In this document: piece after piece, positions 30,991 through 40,219 of the stretch | Layout: every line of letters starts with the position of its first letter | Position numbering within the stretch: position 1 is the first letter of the stretch | Source of the DNA: Streptomyces genisteinicus | Lineage (GTDB): Bacteria > Actinomycetota > Actinomycetes > Streptomycetales > Streptomycetaceae | Assembly (NCBI RefSeq): GCF_014489615.1 | Contig: NZ_CP060825.1 | Coordinates: 5,156,501-5,220,500, forward strand | Reading direction: 5' to 3' | DNA length: 64,000 nt | Program-made: the position numbers and the translations under genes | The notes under the pieces: model-generated | Databases searched by the model: none | Told to the model about the DNA's origin: nothing | The model's input: the letters and a program-made list of their open reading frames with translations, nothing else

Positions 30991-33174
30991 GTGGCTGGCG
31001 AAGAGCAGACGGCACTGCCCGCCGAGGTACGGGAGCGGCACGCGGAGCTCGCCGAGCAGATCGACGAGCACCGCTTCCGGTACTACGTGAGGGACGCCCC
31101 GGTCGTCAGCGACGCGGAGTTCGACCGGCTCCTGCGGTCGCTGGAGGCGATCGAGGAGGAGTACCCGGCGCTGCGCACCCCCGACTCGCCGACCCAGAAG
31201 GTCGCCGGGAACTACGAGACCGAGCTGACCAAGGTCGAGCACCGCGAGCGGATGCTCTCCCTGGACAACGCCTTCGACGACGCGGAGCTCGCCGCCTGGG
31301 CGGAGCGCGTCGCCCGCGAGGTGGGCGCCCCCGGCCACCACTTCCTGTGCGAGCTCAAGGTGGACGGCCTCGCGGTCAACCTCACCTACGAGCACGGCCG
31401 GCTCACCCGCGCCGCGACCCGCGGCGACGGCCGGACCGGCGAGGACATCACCCCGAACGTGCGCACCATCGCCGAGATCCCCAACCGCCTGAAGGGCGAG
31501 CGGATTCCGGCCCTCGTCGAGATCCGCGGCGAGGTCTACTTCCCGATGGACCAGTTCCAGGCGCTGAACGAGCGCCGGGTCGCGGCCGGCGAGCAGCCGT
31601 ACGCCAACCCGCGCAACAGCGCCTCCGGTTCGCTGCGGCAGAAGGACCCCCGGGTCACCGCCACCCTCCCGCTGCACATGGTGGTCCACGGCATCGGCGC
31701 CCGTGAGGGCCTCGACATCGACCGGCTCTCGGAGGCGTACGACCTGCTGCGCGACTGGGGCCTGCCCACCGCCCGGCACAACAGGGTCGTCGGCTCGCTG
31801 GAGGAGGTCCGGGAGTTCATCGCCCACTTCGGCGAGAACCGCCACTCCGTGGAGCACGAGATCGACGGCGTCGTCGTCAAGCTCGACGAGATCCGCCTCC
31901 AGGGCCGCCTCGGCTCGACGGCGCGCGCCCCCCGCTGGGCGATCGCCTGGAAGTACGCGCCGGAGGAGGTCAACACCACGCTCGTCAACATCCGGGTCGG
32001 TGTGGGCCGTACCGGCCGGGTGACGCCCTACGCGCAGGTGGAGCCGGTCACGGTCGCCGGCTCCGAGGTCGAGTTCGCGACCCTGCACAACCAGGAGGTC
32101 GTCAAGGCCAAGGGCGTGCTCATCGGCGACACGGTGGTGCTGCGCAAGGCCGGCGACGTGATCCCGGAGATCCTCGGGCCGGTGGTGGACCTCCGGGACG
32201 GCAGCGAGCGGGAGTTCGTGATGCCCGCCGAGTGCCCCGAGTGCGGGACGCCGCTGCGGCCCATGAAGGAGGGCGACATCGACCTCCGCTGCCCGAACGC
32301 CCGTTCCTGCCCCGCCCAGTTGCGCGAGCGCGTCTCCTACCTCGCGGGCCGCGAGAGCCTGGACATCGACTACTTCGGCGAGGTCGTCGCCGCGGCCCTC
32401 ACCCGCCCCCTGGAACCCGCCGCTCCGCCGCTGGCCGACGAGGGCGACCTCTTCGGCCTGACGATGGAGCAGCTGCTGCCCATCAAGGCGTACGTCGTCG
32501 ACAAGGACTCCGGCCTCCCCAAGCGCGACCCGAAGACGGGCGAGGACAAGACCGCCATGGTCTTCGCCACCAAGCAGGGCACCCCGAAGGCCAACGCCGT
32601 CAAGCTGCTCGCGGGCATCGAGGAGGCCAAGCGGCGGCCGCTCGCGCGGATCATCAACGGCCTCTCCATCCGGCACGTGGGCCCGGTCGCCGCGCAGGCG
32701 CTCGCCCGGGAGTTCCGCTCCATCGAGCGGATCGAGCAGGCGAGCGAGGAGGAGCTGGCGGCCACCGACGGCGTGGGATCCATCATCGCCGCCTCCCTCA
32801 AGCAGTGGTTCGCCGAGGACTGGCACCAGGAGATCCTGCGCAAGTGGCGCCTGGCCGGCGTGCGGATGGAGGAGGACGCCGCCGAGGGCGACGAGGGCCC
32901 CCGCCCGCTGGAGGGGCTGACCGTGGTCGTCACCGGGACCCTCGAGAACCACACCAGAGATGGCGCAAAAGAAGCCCTCCAGGCTCTCGGCGCGAAAGTG
33001 GCCGGTTCCGTTTCCAAGAAGACGTCCTTCGTGGTCGTCGGTGACAACCCCGGTTCGAAGTACGACAAGGCCGTGCAGCTGAAGGTGCCCGTTCTCGACG
33101 AGCCGGGCTTCGTCGTCCTGTTGGAACAGGGACCGGAGGCGGCCCGTGAGGCCGCTGTGACGGAAGAGAGCTGA
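30991..33174 (+). CDS. ligA: NAD-dependent DNA ligase
   Basis: Essential replicative ligase of 727 residues. Order of domains: Ia (HRFRYYVRDAPVVSDAEFD), adenylation with active-site lysine in CELKVDGLAVNL and TRGDGRTGED, OB fold, four-cysteine zinc finger (CPECGTPLRPMKEGD to CPNARSCPAQ, about residues 415-440), helix-hairpin-helix, and a C-terminal BRCT domain (LTVVVTGTLENHTRDGAKEA). An insertion around residues 470-535 (VDKDSGLPKRDPKTGEDKTA) lengthens it compared with E. coli LigA and is usual in Streptomyces. GTG 30991 was chosen for the GGGAGG site eight bases upstream; GTG 30964 is in frame but without one. Confidence 0.96.
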   Translation: MAGEEQTALPAEVRERHAELAEQIDEHRFRYYVRDAPVVSDAEFDRLLRSLEAIEEEYPALRTPDSPTQKVAGNYETELTKVEHRERMLSLDNAFDDAELAAWAERVAREVGAPGHHFLCELKVDGLAVNLTYEHGRLTRAATRGDGRTGEDITPNVRTIAEIPNRLKGERIPALVEIRGEVYFPMDQFQALNERRVAAGEQPYANPRNSASGSLRQKDPRVTATLPLHMVVHGIGAREGLDIDRLSEAYDLLRDWGLPTARHNRVVGSLEEVREFIAHFGENRHSVEHEIDGVVVKLDEIRLQGRLGSTARAPRWAIAWKYAPEEVNTTLVNIRVGVGRTGRVTPYAQVEPVTVAGSEVEFATLHNQEVVKAKGVLIGDTVVLRKAGDVIPEILGPVVDLRDGSEREFVMPAECPECGTPLRPMKEGDIDLRCPNARSCPAQLRERVSYLAGRESLDIDYFGEVVAAALTRPLEPAAPPLADEGDLFGLTMEQLLPIKAYVVDKDSGLPKRDPKTGEDKTAMVFATKQGTPKANAVKLLAGIEEAKRRPLARIINGLSIRHVGPVAAQALAREFRSIERIEQASEEELAATDGVGSIIAASLKQWFAEDWHQEILRKWRLAGVRMEEDAAEGDEGPRPLEGLTVVVTGTLENHTRDGAKEALQALGAKVAGSVSKKTSFVVVGDNPGSKYDKAVQLKVPVLDEPGFVVLLEQGPEAAREAAVTEES

Positions 33175-33535
33175 CGGGACGCCACCGACGCCAGGGGCGC
33201 GCGAGGGCGCTCCCGGCGGCGTGCGCGTCCGGAAAACTACGTAACTGCCGCCGGTGGAACGCCGAGTACAGGTCACGCGTTCAGCGCATATCAGATGAAG
33301 AAGGGTGGCCAGGTCGCATTCGGGCAAGAGCTGTAGAGCGCTGCCCGTCCGCGCCTCCCGCGTCCTACTGTTGAGCTGTGCGCCAGTCGTGCGCGGCTGC
33401 GCGGGGGGTCATCCGGTCGTGGGGGCGAGGCAAGGGGAAGCCGCCGCCGGCCGTCCGGCCGTCGGACGGCCCCGCACACGAACGACCCGAGACAACCCGG
33501 GCACCGGCACCGCCGGCTGTGTGAGAGGGACGGGA
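33175..33535. other. Intergenic region between ligA and the GGDEF-EAL gene
   Basis: About 360 bases. A less GC-rich stretch at 33228-33300 (around GGAAAACTACGTAACTG and GCATATCAGATGAAG) is the likely promoter region of the c-di-GMP gene. No gene or strong hairpin seen. Confidence 0.4.
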
Positions 33536-35653
33536 ATGGAACCGACCGAGAGCGCCGCCCCGGTCTCACGGCCGCGTGCACTCGCGGCACCGACGGGCAC
33601 CGCCCCCGCGCTGACGGCCGCCGTCGTGGCGGCCGGCGGAGCCCTGCTCCTGACCGGCGTCGTGACCACCGTCCGCGAACGCAGCGCCCTCTTCCCCGGC
33701 TCCACCGCCGGCTGGGCCCTCGCACTGCTCACCGGGATCATCGTCGGACACCTCGTGATGCTCGGCCGCGACCGCTGGTGGGGCGGCACCGGTTCGGGCG
33801 CCGCCCTCACCCTCGCCACCCTGCTGCTCTACGGCTGGGTCCCCGCCGCGCTCGTCAGCCTCTCCGTCGTCACCCTCGTCGCCGTCGCCGGCCGCGGTCC
33901 GCGGCGGCTCGGCCTCCTCCACGGCGCGGCCGACGTGCTGGGCATCGGTGCCGGCGCCCTCGTCCTCGCCGCCTTCGGCGTGACCCCCAGCGTCGAGCGG
34001 CCCTGGGACCCCCTCGAATGGGACGTCCCCGACGCGGCCCAGATCGTGCTCGCCGCCACGGCCTACCTCGCCGTCAACCGCCTGCTGCTCTGGTACGTCC
34101 TCGCCCCCCAGGGCGCCGGACTGCCCACCGCCGCGCGCACCGCCCTCGTCCGCCAGGGCCTGGTCGCCGGCGCCCTCGTCTGCATCGCCCCGCTGATCTG
34201 CGTCGTCGCCGTCGCCGTGCCGATGCTGCTGCCGCTCTTCGCGGTGGCGCTGATCGCCCTCGACTCCACCCTGTGGATAGCGCGGGCCAGGGCCGAGGAG
34301 CAGCTCAAGGACCCGCTCACCGGTCTCCCCAACCGGCAGTGGCTGCTGGAGCGCACCTGGGCCGCCCTGGAGGACGCCGAACGGTCCGGTGCACGCTCCG
34401 CCCTCGTCCTGATCGATCTCGACCGCTTCCGGTCCGTCAACGACACCCTCGGGCATCTGGCCGGCGACCGGCTGCTGCTCCAGATAGCCGACCGGCTCCG
34501 GCTCGCCCTGCCGCGCGGCGCCGAGGCCGCCCGGCTCGGCGGCGACGAGTTCGCCGTCCTGCTCCCCACCGCCGACTCCACCACCAGCGCGCAGCGCGTC
34601 GCCCGCCACCTCGTCTCCGAGCTCTCCTCCCCGCTCGACCTCGACGGCCTCACCCTCGTCCTGGAGGCGAGCGCGGGGCTGGCCGTCTTCCCCGACCACG
34701 CCCTGGACGCCGAAGGGCTGCTGCGGCGGGCGGACGTGGCGATGTACCAGGCCAAGCGGGACCGCACGGGAGTCGAGGTCTACGAGTCCAAGCGGGACAG
34801 CAACACCCCCGACCGGCTCGGCCTGCTCGGCGACCTCCGCCGGGCGCTGGACGCCGGCGAGGTCGAACTGCACTACCAGCCCAAGGTCCGCTTCGACGGG
34901 CACGTCGCCGGACTGGAGGCCCTGGTGCGCTGGGTGCACCCCGAGCGCGGGCGGGTGCCCCCGGACGAGTTCATCGCCATCGCCGAGTCCTCGGGGCTCA
35001 TGCCGCACCTCACGGAGTACGTGCTGGAGACGGCGCTCGGGCAGGTGGCGCGCTGGCGTGCGCAGGGCCTCGACGTGCCCGTCGCCGTCAACGTGTCCCC
35101 CCGGGACGTGCACACCCCCGGCTTCGCCGGTGCGGTGGCGGCCCGGCTCGCCCGCCACGGGGTGCCGCCGGGCGCGCTCCAGCTGGAGATCACCGAGCAC
35201 GTGCTGCTGGAGGACCCCCAGCGGGCCGCCGACACCCTCGCCGGGCTCGCGGACCACGGCGTCAAGATGTCCCTCGACGACTTCGGCACCGGCTACTCCT
35301 CGCTGGTGCACCTGCGAAGGCTCCCGGTCAGCGAACTGAAGATCGACCGCTCGTTCGTCGCCCGCCTCGCGCGCGACGCGGAGGACGCCGAGATCGTCCG
35401 CTGCACCATCGATCTGGCCCACTCGCTGGGCCTGCTCGTCGTCGCGGAGGGCGTCGAGGACGACGAGACCTGGGAGCGCCTGCGCGACCTGCGCTGCGAC
35501 GCGGTGCAGGGGTGGCTGGTGGCGGCCGCGATGCCGCCCCAGGAGACGACCTCGTGGCTGCTCGCGCGGGGCGAGAGCGGCTGGCTCCGGCCCTCCCGCC
35601 GCTCCGGCGAGCGCCGCCCGCCCCAGCCGGCCCCCCGCCGCGCGGTGACCTGA
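33536..35653 (+). CDS. Membrane GGDEF-EAL protein, RmdB-like
   Basis: Cyclic-di-GMP protein of 705 residues. Residues about 20-260 contain roughly seven hydrophobic helices. The GGDEF domain (about 265-435) keeps an intact RLGGDEFAVLLP (GGDEF at 336) and DPLTGLPNRQWL. The EAL domain (about 445-690) keeps GLEALVRW, LEITEHVLLEDP, SLDDFGTGYSSL, ELKIDRSFV and AEGVEDDETW, so it should be catalytically able to hydrolyse c-di-GMP. In S. coelicolor the phosphodiesterase RmdB is, to my memory, encoded beside ligA, and this gene sits in the same place. The ATG has a GAGGGA-type site. It probably influences differentiation. Confidence 0.88.
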   Translation: MEPTESAAPVSRPRALAAPTGTAPALTAAVVAAGGALLLTGVVTTVRERSALFPGSTAGWALALLTGIIVGHLVMLGRDRWWGGTGSGAALTLATLLLYGWVPAALVSLSVVTLVAVAGRGPRRLGLLHGAADVLGIGAGALVLAAFGVTPSVERPWDPLEWDVPDAAQIVLAATAYLAVNRLLLWYVLAPQGAGLPTAARTALVRQGLVAGALVCIAPLICVVAVAVPMLLPLFAVALIALDSTLWIARARAEEQLKDPLTGLPNRQWLLERTWAALEDAERSGARSALVLIDLDRFRSVNDTLGHLAGDRLLLQIADRLRLALPRGAEAARLGGDEFAVLLPTADSTTSAQRVARHLVSELSSPLDLDGLTLVLEASAGLAVFPDHALDAEGLLRRADVAMYQAKRDRTGVEVYESKRDSNTPDRLGLLGDLRRALDAGEVELHYQPKVRFDGHVAGLEALVRWVHPERGRVPPDEFIAIAESSGLMPHLTEYVLETALGQVARWRAQGLDVPVAVNVSPRDVHTPGFAGAVAARLARHGVPPGALQLEITEHVLLEDPQRAADTLAGLADHGVKMSLDDFGTGYSSLVHLRRLPVSELKIDRSFVARLARDAEDAEIVRCTIDLAHSLGLLVVAEGVEDDETWERLRDLRCDAVQGWLVAAAMPPQETTSWLLARGESGWLRPSRRSGERRPPQPAPRRAVT

Positions 35654-35737
35654 CCCCGGCGGGCTGCCGCGAAGCCCTGCCGGAGCGGGGTGCGCTTGCG
35701 GGGCCGGCCCGCCGTTGGAGTGGCCGGAGCGGGTTGC

Positions 35738-35803
35738 GCTCGCGGACCCGGCCCCGTATCAAGCCCCGCCGGCGATTGAGGCGCGGGGTGCGGGGCGGAG
35801 CCC
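35738..35803. repeat. 66-bp direct repeat, copy 1
   Basis: Identical to 35837-35902 at an offset of 99 bases. It includes GCCGGCGATTGAGG (35768-35781), a core resembling an extragenic element I recall as common in Streptomyces. Confidence 0.85.
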
Positions 35804-35836
35804 GACCCTCCGCCGGAGTGCCCGGAGTGGGGTTGG

Positions 35837-35902
35837 GCTCGCGGACCCGGCCCCGTATCAAGCCCCGCCGGCGATTGAGGCGCGGGGTGCGGGGCGGAGC
35901 CC
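35837..35902. repeat. 66-bp direct repeat, copy 2
   Basis: Second copy of the unit at 35738-35803. A third partial trace (GCGGACCCGG) starts near 35932. Confidence 0.85.
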
Positions 35903-35972
35903 CGCCGGGGGCCGGTCGCGTCGCGGACCCGGCTCCGGTCCGGTGGGCGCGGCACCGCGCTGCGCACGGTGT

Positions 35973-35994
35973 CCTCAATCGCCGGACGGGCTGG
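35973..35994. repeat. Inverted copy of the extragenic core
   Basis: CCTCAATCGCCGG followed by ACGGGCTGG is the reverse complement of the core inside both 66-base repeats. Paired with either it could form a long stem, possibly serving as terminator for the upstream gene. Confidence 0.6.
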
Positions 35995-36176
35995 AGAGGC
36001 ACTCCGCAGCCGTGCCCTCCTCAAGCGGGCGGGCAGCCAGGCGGGCCGGAGGCGGGCTCTCGCGGGCGGTCTGCGGGAATGGCCCGGGCGGCCGGGGGAA
36101 ACCGTTTCACGGGCACCCCGCCACGCCCCATAGGATTGGGGCCGAACCCATCACACTCACCCCTGAGGATCGCTGC

Positions 36177-36473
36177 ATGCCTGGCATCACGCGCGAGGAG
36201 GTCGCCCACCTCGCCCGGCTGGCGCGCCTGGAGCTGTCCGGTGAAGAGCTCGAACACTTCGCCGGACAGCTCGACGACATCATCGGCGCGGTCGCCCGCG
36301 TCTCCGAGGTCGCCGACCAAGACGTACCGCCCACCTCCCACCCGCTGCCGCTGACCAACGTCATGCGTGCGGACGAGGTCCGTCCGTCGCTCACCCCCGA
36401 GCAGGCGCTCTCCGGCGCCCCGGCACAGGAGCAGCAGCGTTTCAAGGTGCCGCAGATCCTGGGGGAGGACTAA
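36177..36473 (+). CDS. gatC: Glutamyl/aspartyl-tRNA amidotransferase subunit C
   Basis: Small subunit of the GatCAB complex, which converts Glu-tRNA(Gln) and Asp-tRNA(Asn) to the amidated forms. At 98 residues it has normal length, with the typical start ITREEVAHLARLARLELSGE, the central VARVSEVADQDVPPTSHPL and the end RPSLTPEQALSGAP. It wraps around GatA and stabilises the complex. ATG 36177 has a GAGG site. gatA begins five bases after its stop, so the genes form an operon. Confidence 0.95.
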   Translation: MPGITREEVAHLARLARLELSGEELEHFAGQLDDIIGAVARVSEVADQDVPPTSHPLPLTNVMRADEVRPSLTPEQALSGAPAQEQQRFKVPQILGED

Positions 36474-36478
36474 CCATC

Positions 36479-37975
36479 ATGTCGGACAGCATCATCAAGC
36501 TCACCGCCGCCGAGACCGCCGCGAAGATCGCCTCGGGCGAGCTCACGGCCGTCGAGGTCGCCGAGGCCCACCTGGCCCGCATCGAGGCCGTCGACGAGAA
36601 GGTGCACGCCTTCCTGCACGTGGACCGCGAGGGCGCGCTCGCGCAGGCCCGCGCCGTCGACGAGAAGCGGGAACGCGGCGAGAAGCTCGGACCGCTCGCC
36701 GGCGTGCCGCTCGCGCTGAAGGACATCTTCACCACCGAGGGCGTGCCGACCACCGTCGGCTCCAAGATCCTCGAAGGCTGGATCCCGCCGTACGACGCGA
36801 CGCTGACCAAGCGCCTCAAGGCCGCCGACGTGGTCATCCTCGGCAAGACCAACATGGACGAGTTCGCCATGGGGTCCTCGACGGAGAACAGCGCCTACGG
36901 CCCCACGGGCAACCCCTGGGACCTGACCCGTATCCCCGGCGGCTCCGGCGGCGGCTCGTCCGCGGCCCTCGCCTCCTTCCAGGCCCCGCTCGCCATCGGC
37001 ACGGACACCGGCGGCTCGATCCGCCAGCCCGCCGCCGTCACGGCGACGGTGGGCGTGAAGCCCACCTACGGCGCGGTCTCCCGCTACGGCATGGTGGCCT
37101 TCTCCTCCAGCCTCGACCAGGGCGGCCCCTGTGCCCGCACCGTCCTCGACGCGGCGCTGCTGCACGAGGTCATCGCCGGCCACGACCCGCTCGACTCCAC
37201 CTCCATCGACGCCCCGGTTCCGCCGGTCGTCGAGGCCGCCCGCAACGGCTCCGTCACCGGCATGCGCGTCGGCGTCGTCAAGCAGTTCCGCGGCGAGGGC
37301 TACCAGGCGGGCGTCGTGCAGCGCTTCGACGAGTCCGTCGAGCTGCTGAAGGAGCTGGGCGCCGAGATCGTCGAGCTGGACTGCCCGTCCTTCGACCTGG
37401 CGCTCGCCGCGTACTACCTCATCGCGCCGTCCGAGTGCTCCTCGAACCTCGCGCGCTTCGACGCCATGCGCTACGGCCTGCGGGTCGGCGACGACGGCAC
37501 GAAGTCCGCGGAGGACGTCACCGCGCTCACCCGCGAGGCCGGCTTCGGCCCCGAGGTCAAGCGCCGCATCATGCTCGGCACCTACGCGCTCAGCTCCGGC
37601 TACTACGACGCGTACTACGGCTCCGCGCAGAAGGTCCGCACCCTCATCACCCGGGACTTCGAGAAGGCGTTCGAGCAGGTCGACGTGATCGTCTCCCCGA
37701 CGACGCCGACCACCGCCTTCCCGATCGGCGAGCGCGCCGACGACCCGATGGCGATGTACCTGGCGGACCTGTGCACCATTCCGACCAACCTCGCCGGCAA
37801 CGCGGCCATGTCCCTCCCGTGCGGTCTCGCCCCGGAGGACGGCCTGCCCGTCGGCCTGCAGATCATCGCCCCGGCCATGAAGGACGACCGGCTGTACAAG
37901 GTCGGTGCCGCCGTCGAGGCCGCCTTCGTGGAACGCTGGGGTCACCCGCTGATCGAGGAGGCACCGTCGCTATGA
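36479..37975 (+). CDS. gatA: Glutamyl/aspartyl-tRNA amidotransferase subunit A
   Basis: Glutaminase subunit of GatCAB that supplies ammonia. The 498-residue protein is an amidase-signature enzyme with the Ser-cisSer-Lys triad: lysine in PLALKDIF, and the two serines in GGSGGGSSAAL and GTDTGGSIRQPAA. TNMDEFAMGSSTENSAYGPT is the standard GatA segment. Its stop overlaps the start of the following 80-codon gene (ATGA), so translation is coupled. Confidence 0.96.
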   Translation: MSDSIIKLTAAETAAKIASGELTAVEVAEAHLARIEAVDEKVHAFLHVDREGALAQARAVDEKRERGEKLGPLAGVPLALKDIFTTEGVPTTVGSKILEGWIPPYDATLTKRLKAADVVILGKTNMDEFAMGSSTENSAYGPTGNPWDLTRIPGGSGGGSSAALASFQAPLAIGTDTGGSIRQPAAVTATVGVKPTYGAVSRYGMVAFSSSLDQGGPCARTVLDAALLHEVIAGHDPLDSTSIDAPVPPVVEAARNGSVTGMRVGVVKQFRGEGYQAGVVQRFDESVELLKELGAEIVELDCPSFDLALAAYYLIAPSECSSNLARFDAMRYGLRVGDDGTKSAEDVTALTREAGFGPEVKRRIMLGTYALSSGYYDAYYGSAQKVRTLITRDFEKAFEQVDVIVSPTTPTTAFPIGERADDPMAMYLADLCTIPTNLAGNAAMSLPCGLAPEDGLPVGLQIIAPAMKDDRLYKVGAAVEAAFVERWGHPLIEEAPSL

Positions 37976-38214
37976 GCGCCATGGCAAAGAAGGCCAAGAA
38001 CTTCAAGAAGTCCAAGACCGGTCTGTACGTCTCGCTGGCCAGTACCGCGTTCGGCGCCGTCAGCGTCGCGAAGCAGGCGAAGCTCGCCCGCAGCGACAAC
38101 GACTTCCTGCGCCTGGCCGACGCCGCAGTGTCGGCCGCCGCGATCGTCACCGGCCTGGCCATCCTCTACCGCGAGCTGAAGCGGCTCGGCGACGACGACG
38201 TTCTGCTGGGCTGA
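37972..38214 (+). CDS. Conserved 80-residue protein between gatA and gatB
   Basis: The ATG overlaps the gatA stop. The protein begins with a lysine-rich segment (MAKKAKNFKKSKTGLYVSLA) and has two hydrophobic stretches (LYVSLASTAFGAVSVA and AAVSAAAIVTGLAILY) with a charged helix between them. It is probably a small membrane-associated protein. I recognise no domain. Its position inside the gat operon, with coupling on one side and 16 bases to gatB on the other, implies expression with the amidotransferase. I recall the same arrangement in other Streptomyces. Whether it takes part in tRNA amidation is unknown. Confidence 0.8.
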   Translation: MSAMAKKAKNFKKSKTGLYVSLASTAFGAVSVAKQAKLARSDNDFLRLADAAVSAAAIVTGLAILYRELKRLGDDDVLLG

Positions 38215-38230
38215 GAGGGAAAGTTTCATC

Positions 38231-39739
38231 GTGACCGTCACTGAACTGGTGTCGTACGAGGACGCCCTCGCGTCCTACGACCCCGTCATGGGCCTGGAGG
38301 TCCATGTCGAGCTCGGCACCAAGACCAAGATGTTCTGCGGGTGCTCCACCGAGCTGGGCGCCGAGCCCAACTCGCAGACCTGCCCGACCTGCCTCGGCAT
38401 GCCCGGCTCGCTCCCGGTGGTCAACGCGGTCGGCGTCGAGTCGGCCGTCAAGATCGGTCTCGCGCTGCACTGCGAGATCGCCGAGTGGTGCCGCTTCGCC
38501 CGGAAGAACTACTTCTATCCGGACATGCCGAAGAACTTCCAGACCTCCCAGTACGACGAGCCGATCGCCTTCAACGGCTATCTGGACGTCCAGCTGGAGG
38601 ACGGCGAGATCTTCCGCGTGGAGATCGAGCGCGCCCACATGGAGGAGGACACCGGCAAGTCGACCCACGTCGGCGGTGCCACCGGCCGCATCCACGGCGC
38701 CTCGCACTCGCTGCTGGACTACAACCGCGCCGGCATCCCGCTGATCGAGATCGTCACCAAGCCGATCACCGGCGCCGGCGCCCGCGCCCCCGAGGTGGCC
38801 AAGGCGTACGTCGCGGAGCTGCGCGAGCTGATCCGGGCGCTCGGCGTCTCCGAGGCCCGGATGGAGATGGGCCAGATGCGCTGCGACGTGAACCTGTCGC
38901 TGCGGCCCAACGGGACCGAGAAGTTCGGCACCCGCTCCGAGACGAAGAACGTCAACTCGCTGCGCAGCGTCGAGCGTGCGGCCCGCTTCGAGATCCAGCG
39001 GCACGCCGCGGTGCTCTCGTCGGGCGGGACGATCGTGCAGGAGACCCGTCACTTCCACGAGGACGACGGCTCCACCACGTCCGGCCGGATCAAGGAGGAG
39101 GCGGAGGACTACCGCTACTTCCCCGAGCCCGACCTGGTCCCGGTCGCGCCCGCGCGCGAGTGGGTCGAGGAACTGCGCGCCGGGCTGCCGGAGCTGCCGC
39201 GGGTGCGCCGCAACCGTCTCCGCGAGGAGTGGGGCGTCTCCGAGCACGACATGCAGTCGATCCTCAACGCGGGCGCGGTCGACCTGATCGTCGCCACCAC
39301 CGAGGCCGGCGCGGACGCGGGCTCGGCCCGCAAGTGGTGGATGGGCGAGCTGGCCCGAAGCGCCAACGAGCAGGGCACCGACCTCGCCGCCCTCCCGATC
39401 ACCCCGGCGCAGGTCGCCCGGGTGACGGCGCTGGTGGCGGCCGGCGACCTCAACGACAAGCTGGCCCGCCAGGTCATCGAGGGCGTGCTCGCCGGCGAGG
39501 GCGACCCGGACACGGTCGTCGAGAAGCGCGGCCTGAAGGTCGTCTCGGACGAGGGCGCGCTCGGCGCGGCCGTCGACGAGGCCATCGCGGGCAACGCGGC
39601 GATCGCCGACAAGATCCGCGGCGGCAAGGTCGCGGCGGTCGGCGCACTGGTCGGCGCGGTCATGAAGACCACCCGCGGCCAGGCGGACGCGGCACGCGTC
39701 AAGGAGCTCATCCTGGAGCGCCTCGGCGTCGAGGGCTGA
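38231..39739 (+). CDS. gatB: Glutamyl/aspartyl-tRNA amidotransferase subunit B
   Basis: Kinase/transamidase subunit of GatCAB, 502 residues. Landmarks are PVMGLEVHVELGTKTKMFCG, the zinc-type cysteines in CSTELGAEPNSQTCPTCLGM, FARKNYFYPDMPKNFQTSQY, ERAHMEEDTGK and FGTRSETKNVNS. The C-terminal YqeY-like tail domain (about 350-502), which binds tRNA, follows. GTG 38231 is preceded by a GAGAGGGAAAG ribosome site. A strong hairpin after the stop ends the operon. Confidence 0.96.
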   Translation: MTVTELVSYEDALASYDPVMGLEVHVELGTKTKMFCGCSTELGAEPNSQTCPTCLGMPGSLPVVNAVGVESAVKIGLALHCEIAEWCRFARKNYFYPDMPKNFQTSQYDEPIAFNGYLDVQLEDGEIFRVEIERAHMEEDTGKSTHVGGATGRIHGASHSLLDYNRAGIPLIEIVTKPITGAGARAPEVAKAYVAELRELIRALGVSEARMEMGQMRCDVNLSLRPNGTEKFGTRSETKNVNSLRSVERAARFEIQRHAAVLSSGGTIVQETRHFHEDDGSTTSGRIKEEAEDYRYFPEPDLVPVAPAREWVEELRAGLPELPRVRRNRLREEWGVSEHDMQSILNAGAVDLIVATTEAGADAGSARKWWMGELARSANEQGTDLAALPITPAQVARVTALVAAGDLNDKLARQVIEGVLAGEGDPDTVVEKRGLKVVSDEGALGAAVDEAIAGNAAIADKIRGGKVAAVGALVGAVMKTTRGQADAARVKELILERLGVEG

Positions 39740-39755
39740 CCCGGCACCATCCGCC

Positions 39756-39793
39756 CGAGGGGCGGCGCGCACTCCGGTGCGCGCCGCCCCTCG
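39756..39793 (+). terminator. Terminator of the gat operon
   Basis: Perfect 17-base stem (39756-39772 with 39777-39793) and a four-base loop, without U-tract, 16 bases after the gatB stop. Confidence 0.8.
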
Positions 39794-39877
39794 GCGCGTG
39801 CGGCCCGGCGCGCACCGCACGGGTGAGCGGAGGCGGGCGGCCGTGACCGATCAGGGGCGCGGGGCGTTGCTCACGGC

Positions 39878-40162
39878 ATGATCACAGCACAGCGCGTACT
39901 GGCCGCCGTCGCCCTCGCCGCGGGCGCCACCGCCCTCGCGGCGCCCGCCGCGAGCGCGGCCCACTCCGACGTCCCCGGGGCGCTCTCCCTCACGCACGAG
40001 CTCGACTCGCTGGCGACCGGCTCGGTCGCCCCCGAGCACCGGGACGAGCTGCCCACCCCCTCCCAGCAGCTGAACGGCCTCAACCGCCTCGCCGGAGTCC
40101 CGCACGACCTGGACCCGCTGACGAGCCAGCTCGCCCCGGTGACGGGCCTGCTCGGCTCCTGA
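39878..40162 (+). CDS. Small secreted protein, 94 residues
   Basis: Exported protein with a signal peptide (residues 1-28, VALAAGATALAAPAASA). The mature part is about 66 residues, has no cysteine and is rich in Leu, Pro, Asp and Ser (TPSQQLNGLNRLAGVPHDLD). It ends PVTGLLGS. It lacks the chaplin and rodlin signatures. Function is unknown. ATG 39878 has no clear ribosome site. It stands alone after the gat operon terminator. Confidence 0.65.
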   Translation: MITAQRVLAAVALAAGATALAAPAASAAHSDVPGALSLTHELDSLATGSVAPEHRDELPTPSQQLNGLNRLAGVPHDLDPLTSQLAPVTGLLGS

Positions 40163-40184
40163 CGCCTGCCCCGCGGGCCCACCC

Positions 40185-40219
40185 GACCCCGGTCGCCCCG
40201 CACCACGGGCACCGGGGTC
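40185..40219. terminator. Hairpin after the 94-residue secreted protein gene
   Basis: GACCCCGGT (40185-40193) pairs with ACCGGGGTC (40211-40219) across a 17-base loop, between convergent genes. Confidence 0.45.

Larger units (their letters stand above)
35654..36176. other. Repeat-rich spacer between GGDEF-EAL and gatC
   Basis: No gene. It holds two exact 66-base direct repeats and an inverted copy of their CCGGCGATTGAGG core (35973-35985), described separately. The gatC promoter is presumably in 36060-36170. Confidence 0.6.

Noticed and set aside
33228..33300. BldD-type operator upstream of the RmdB-like gene
   Set aside because: ACTACGTAACT is only a partial match to the BldD consensus and lacks the flanking symmetry, so no claim is made.
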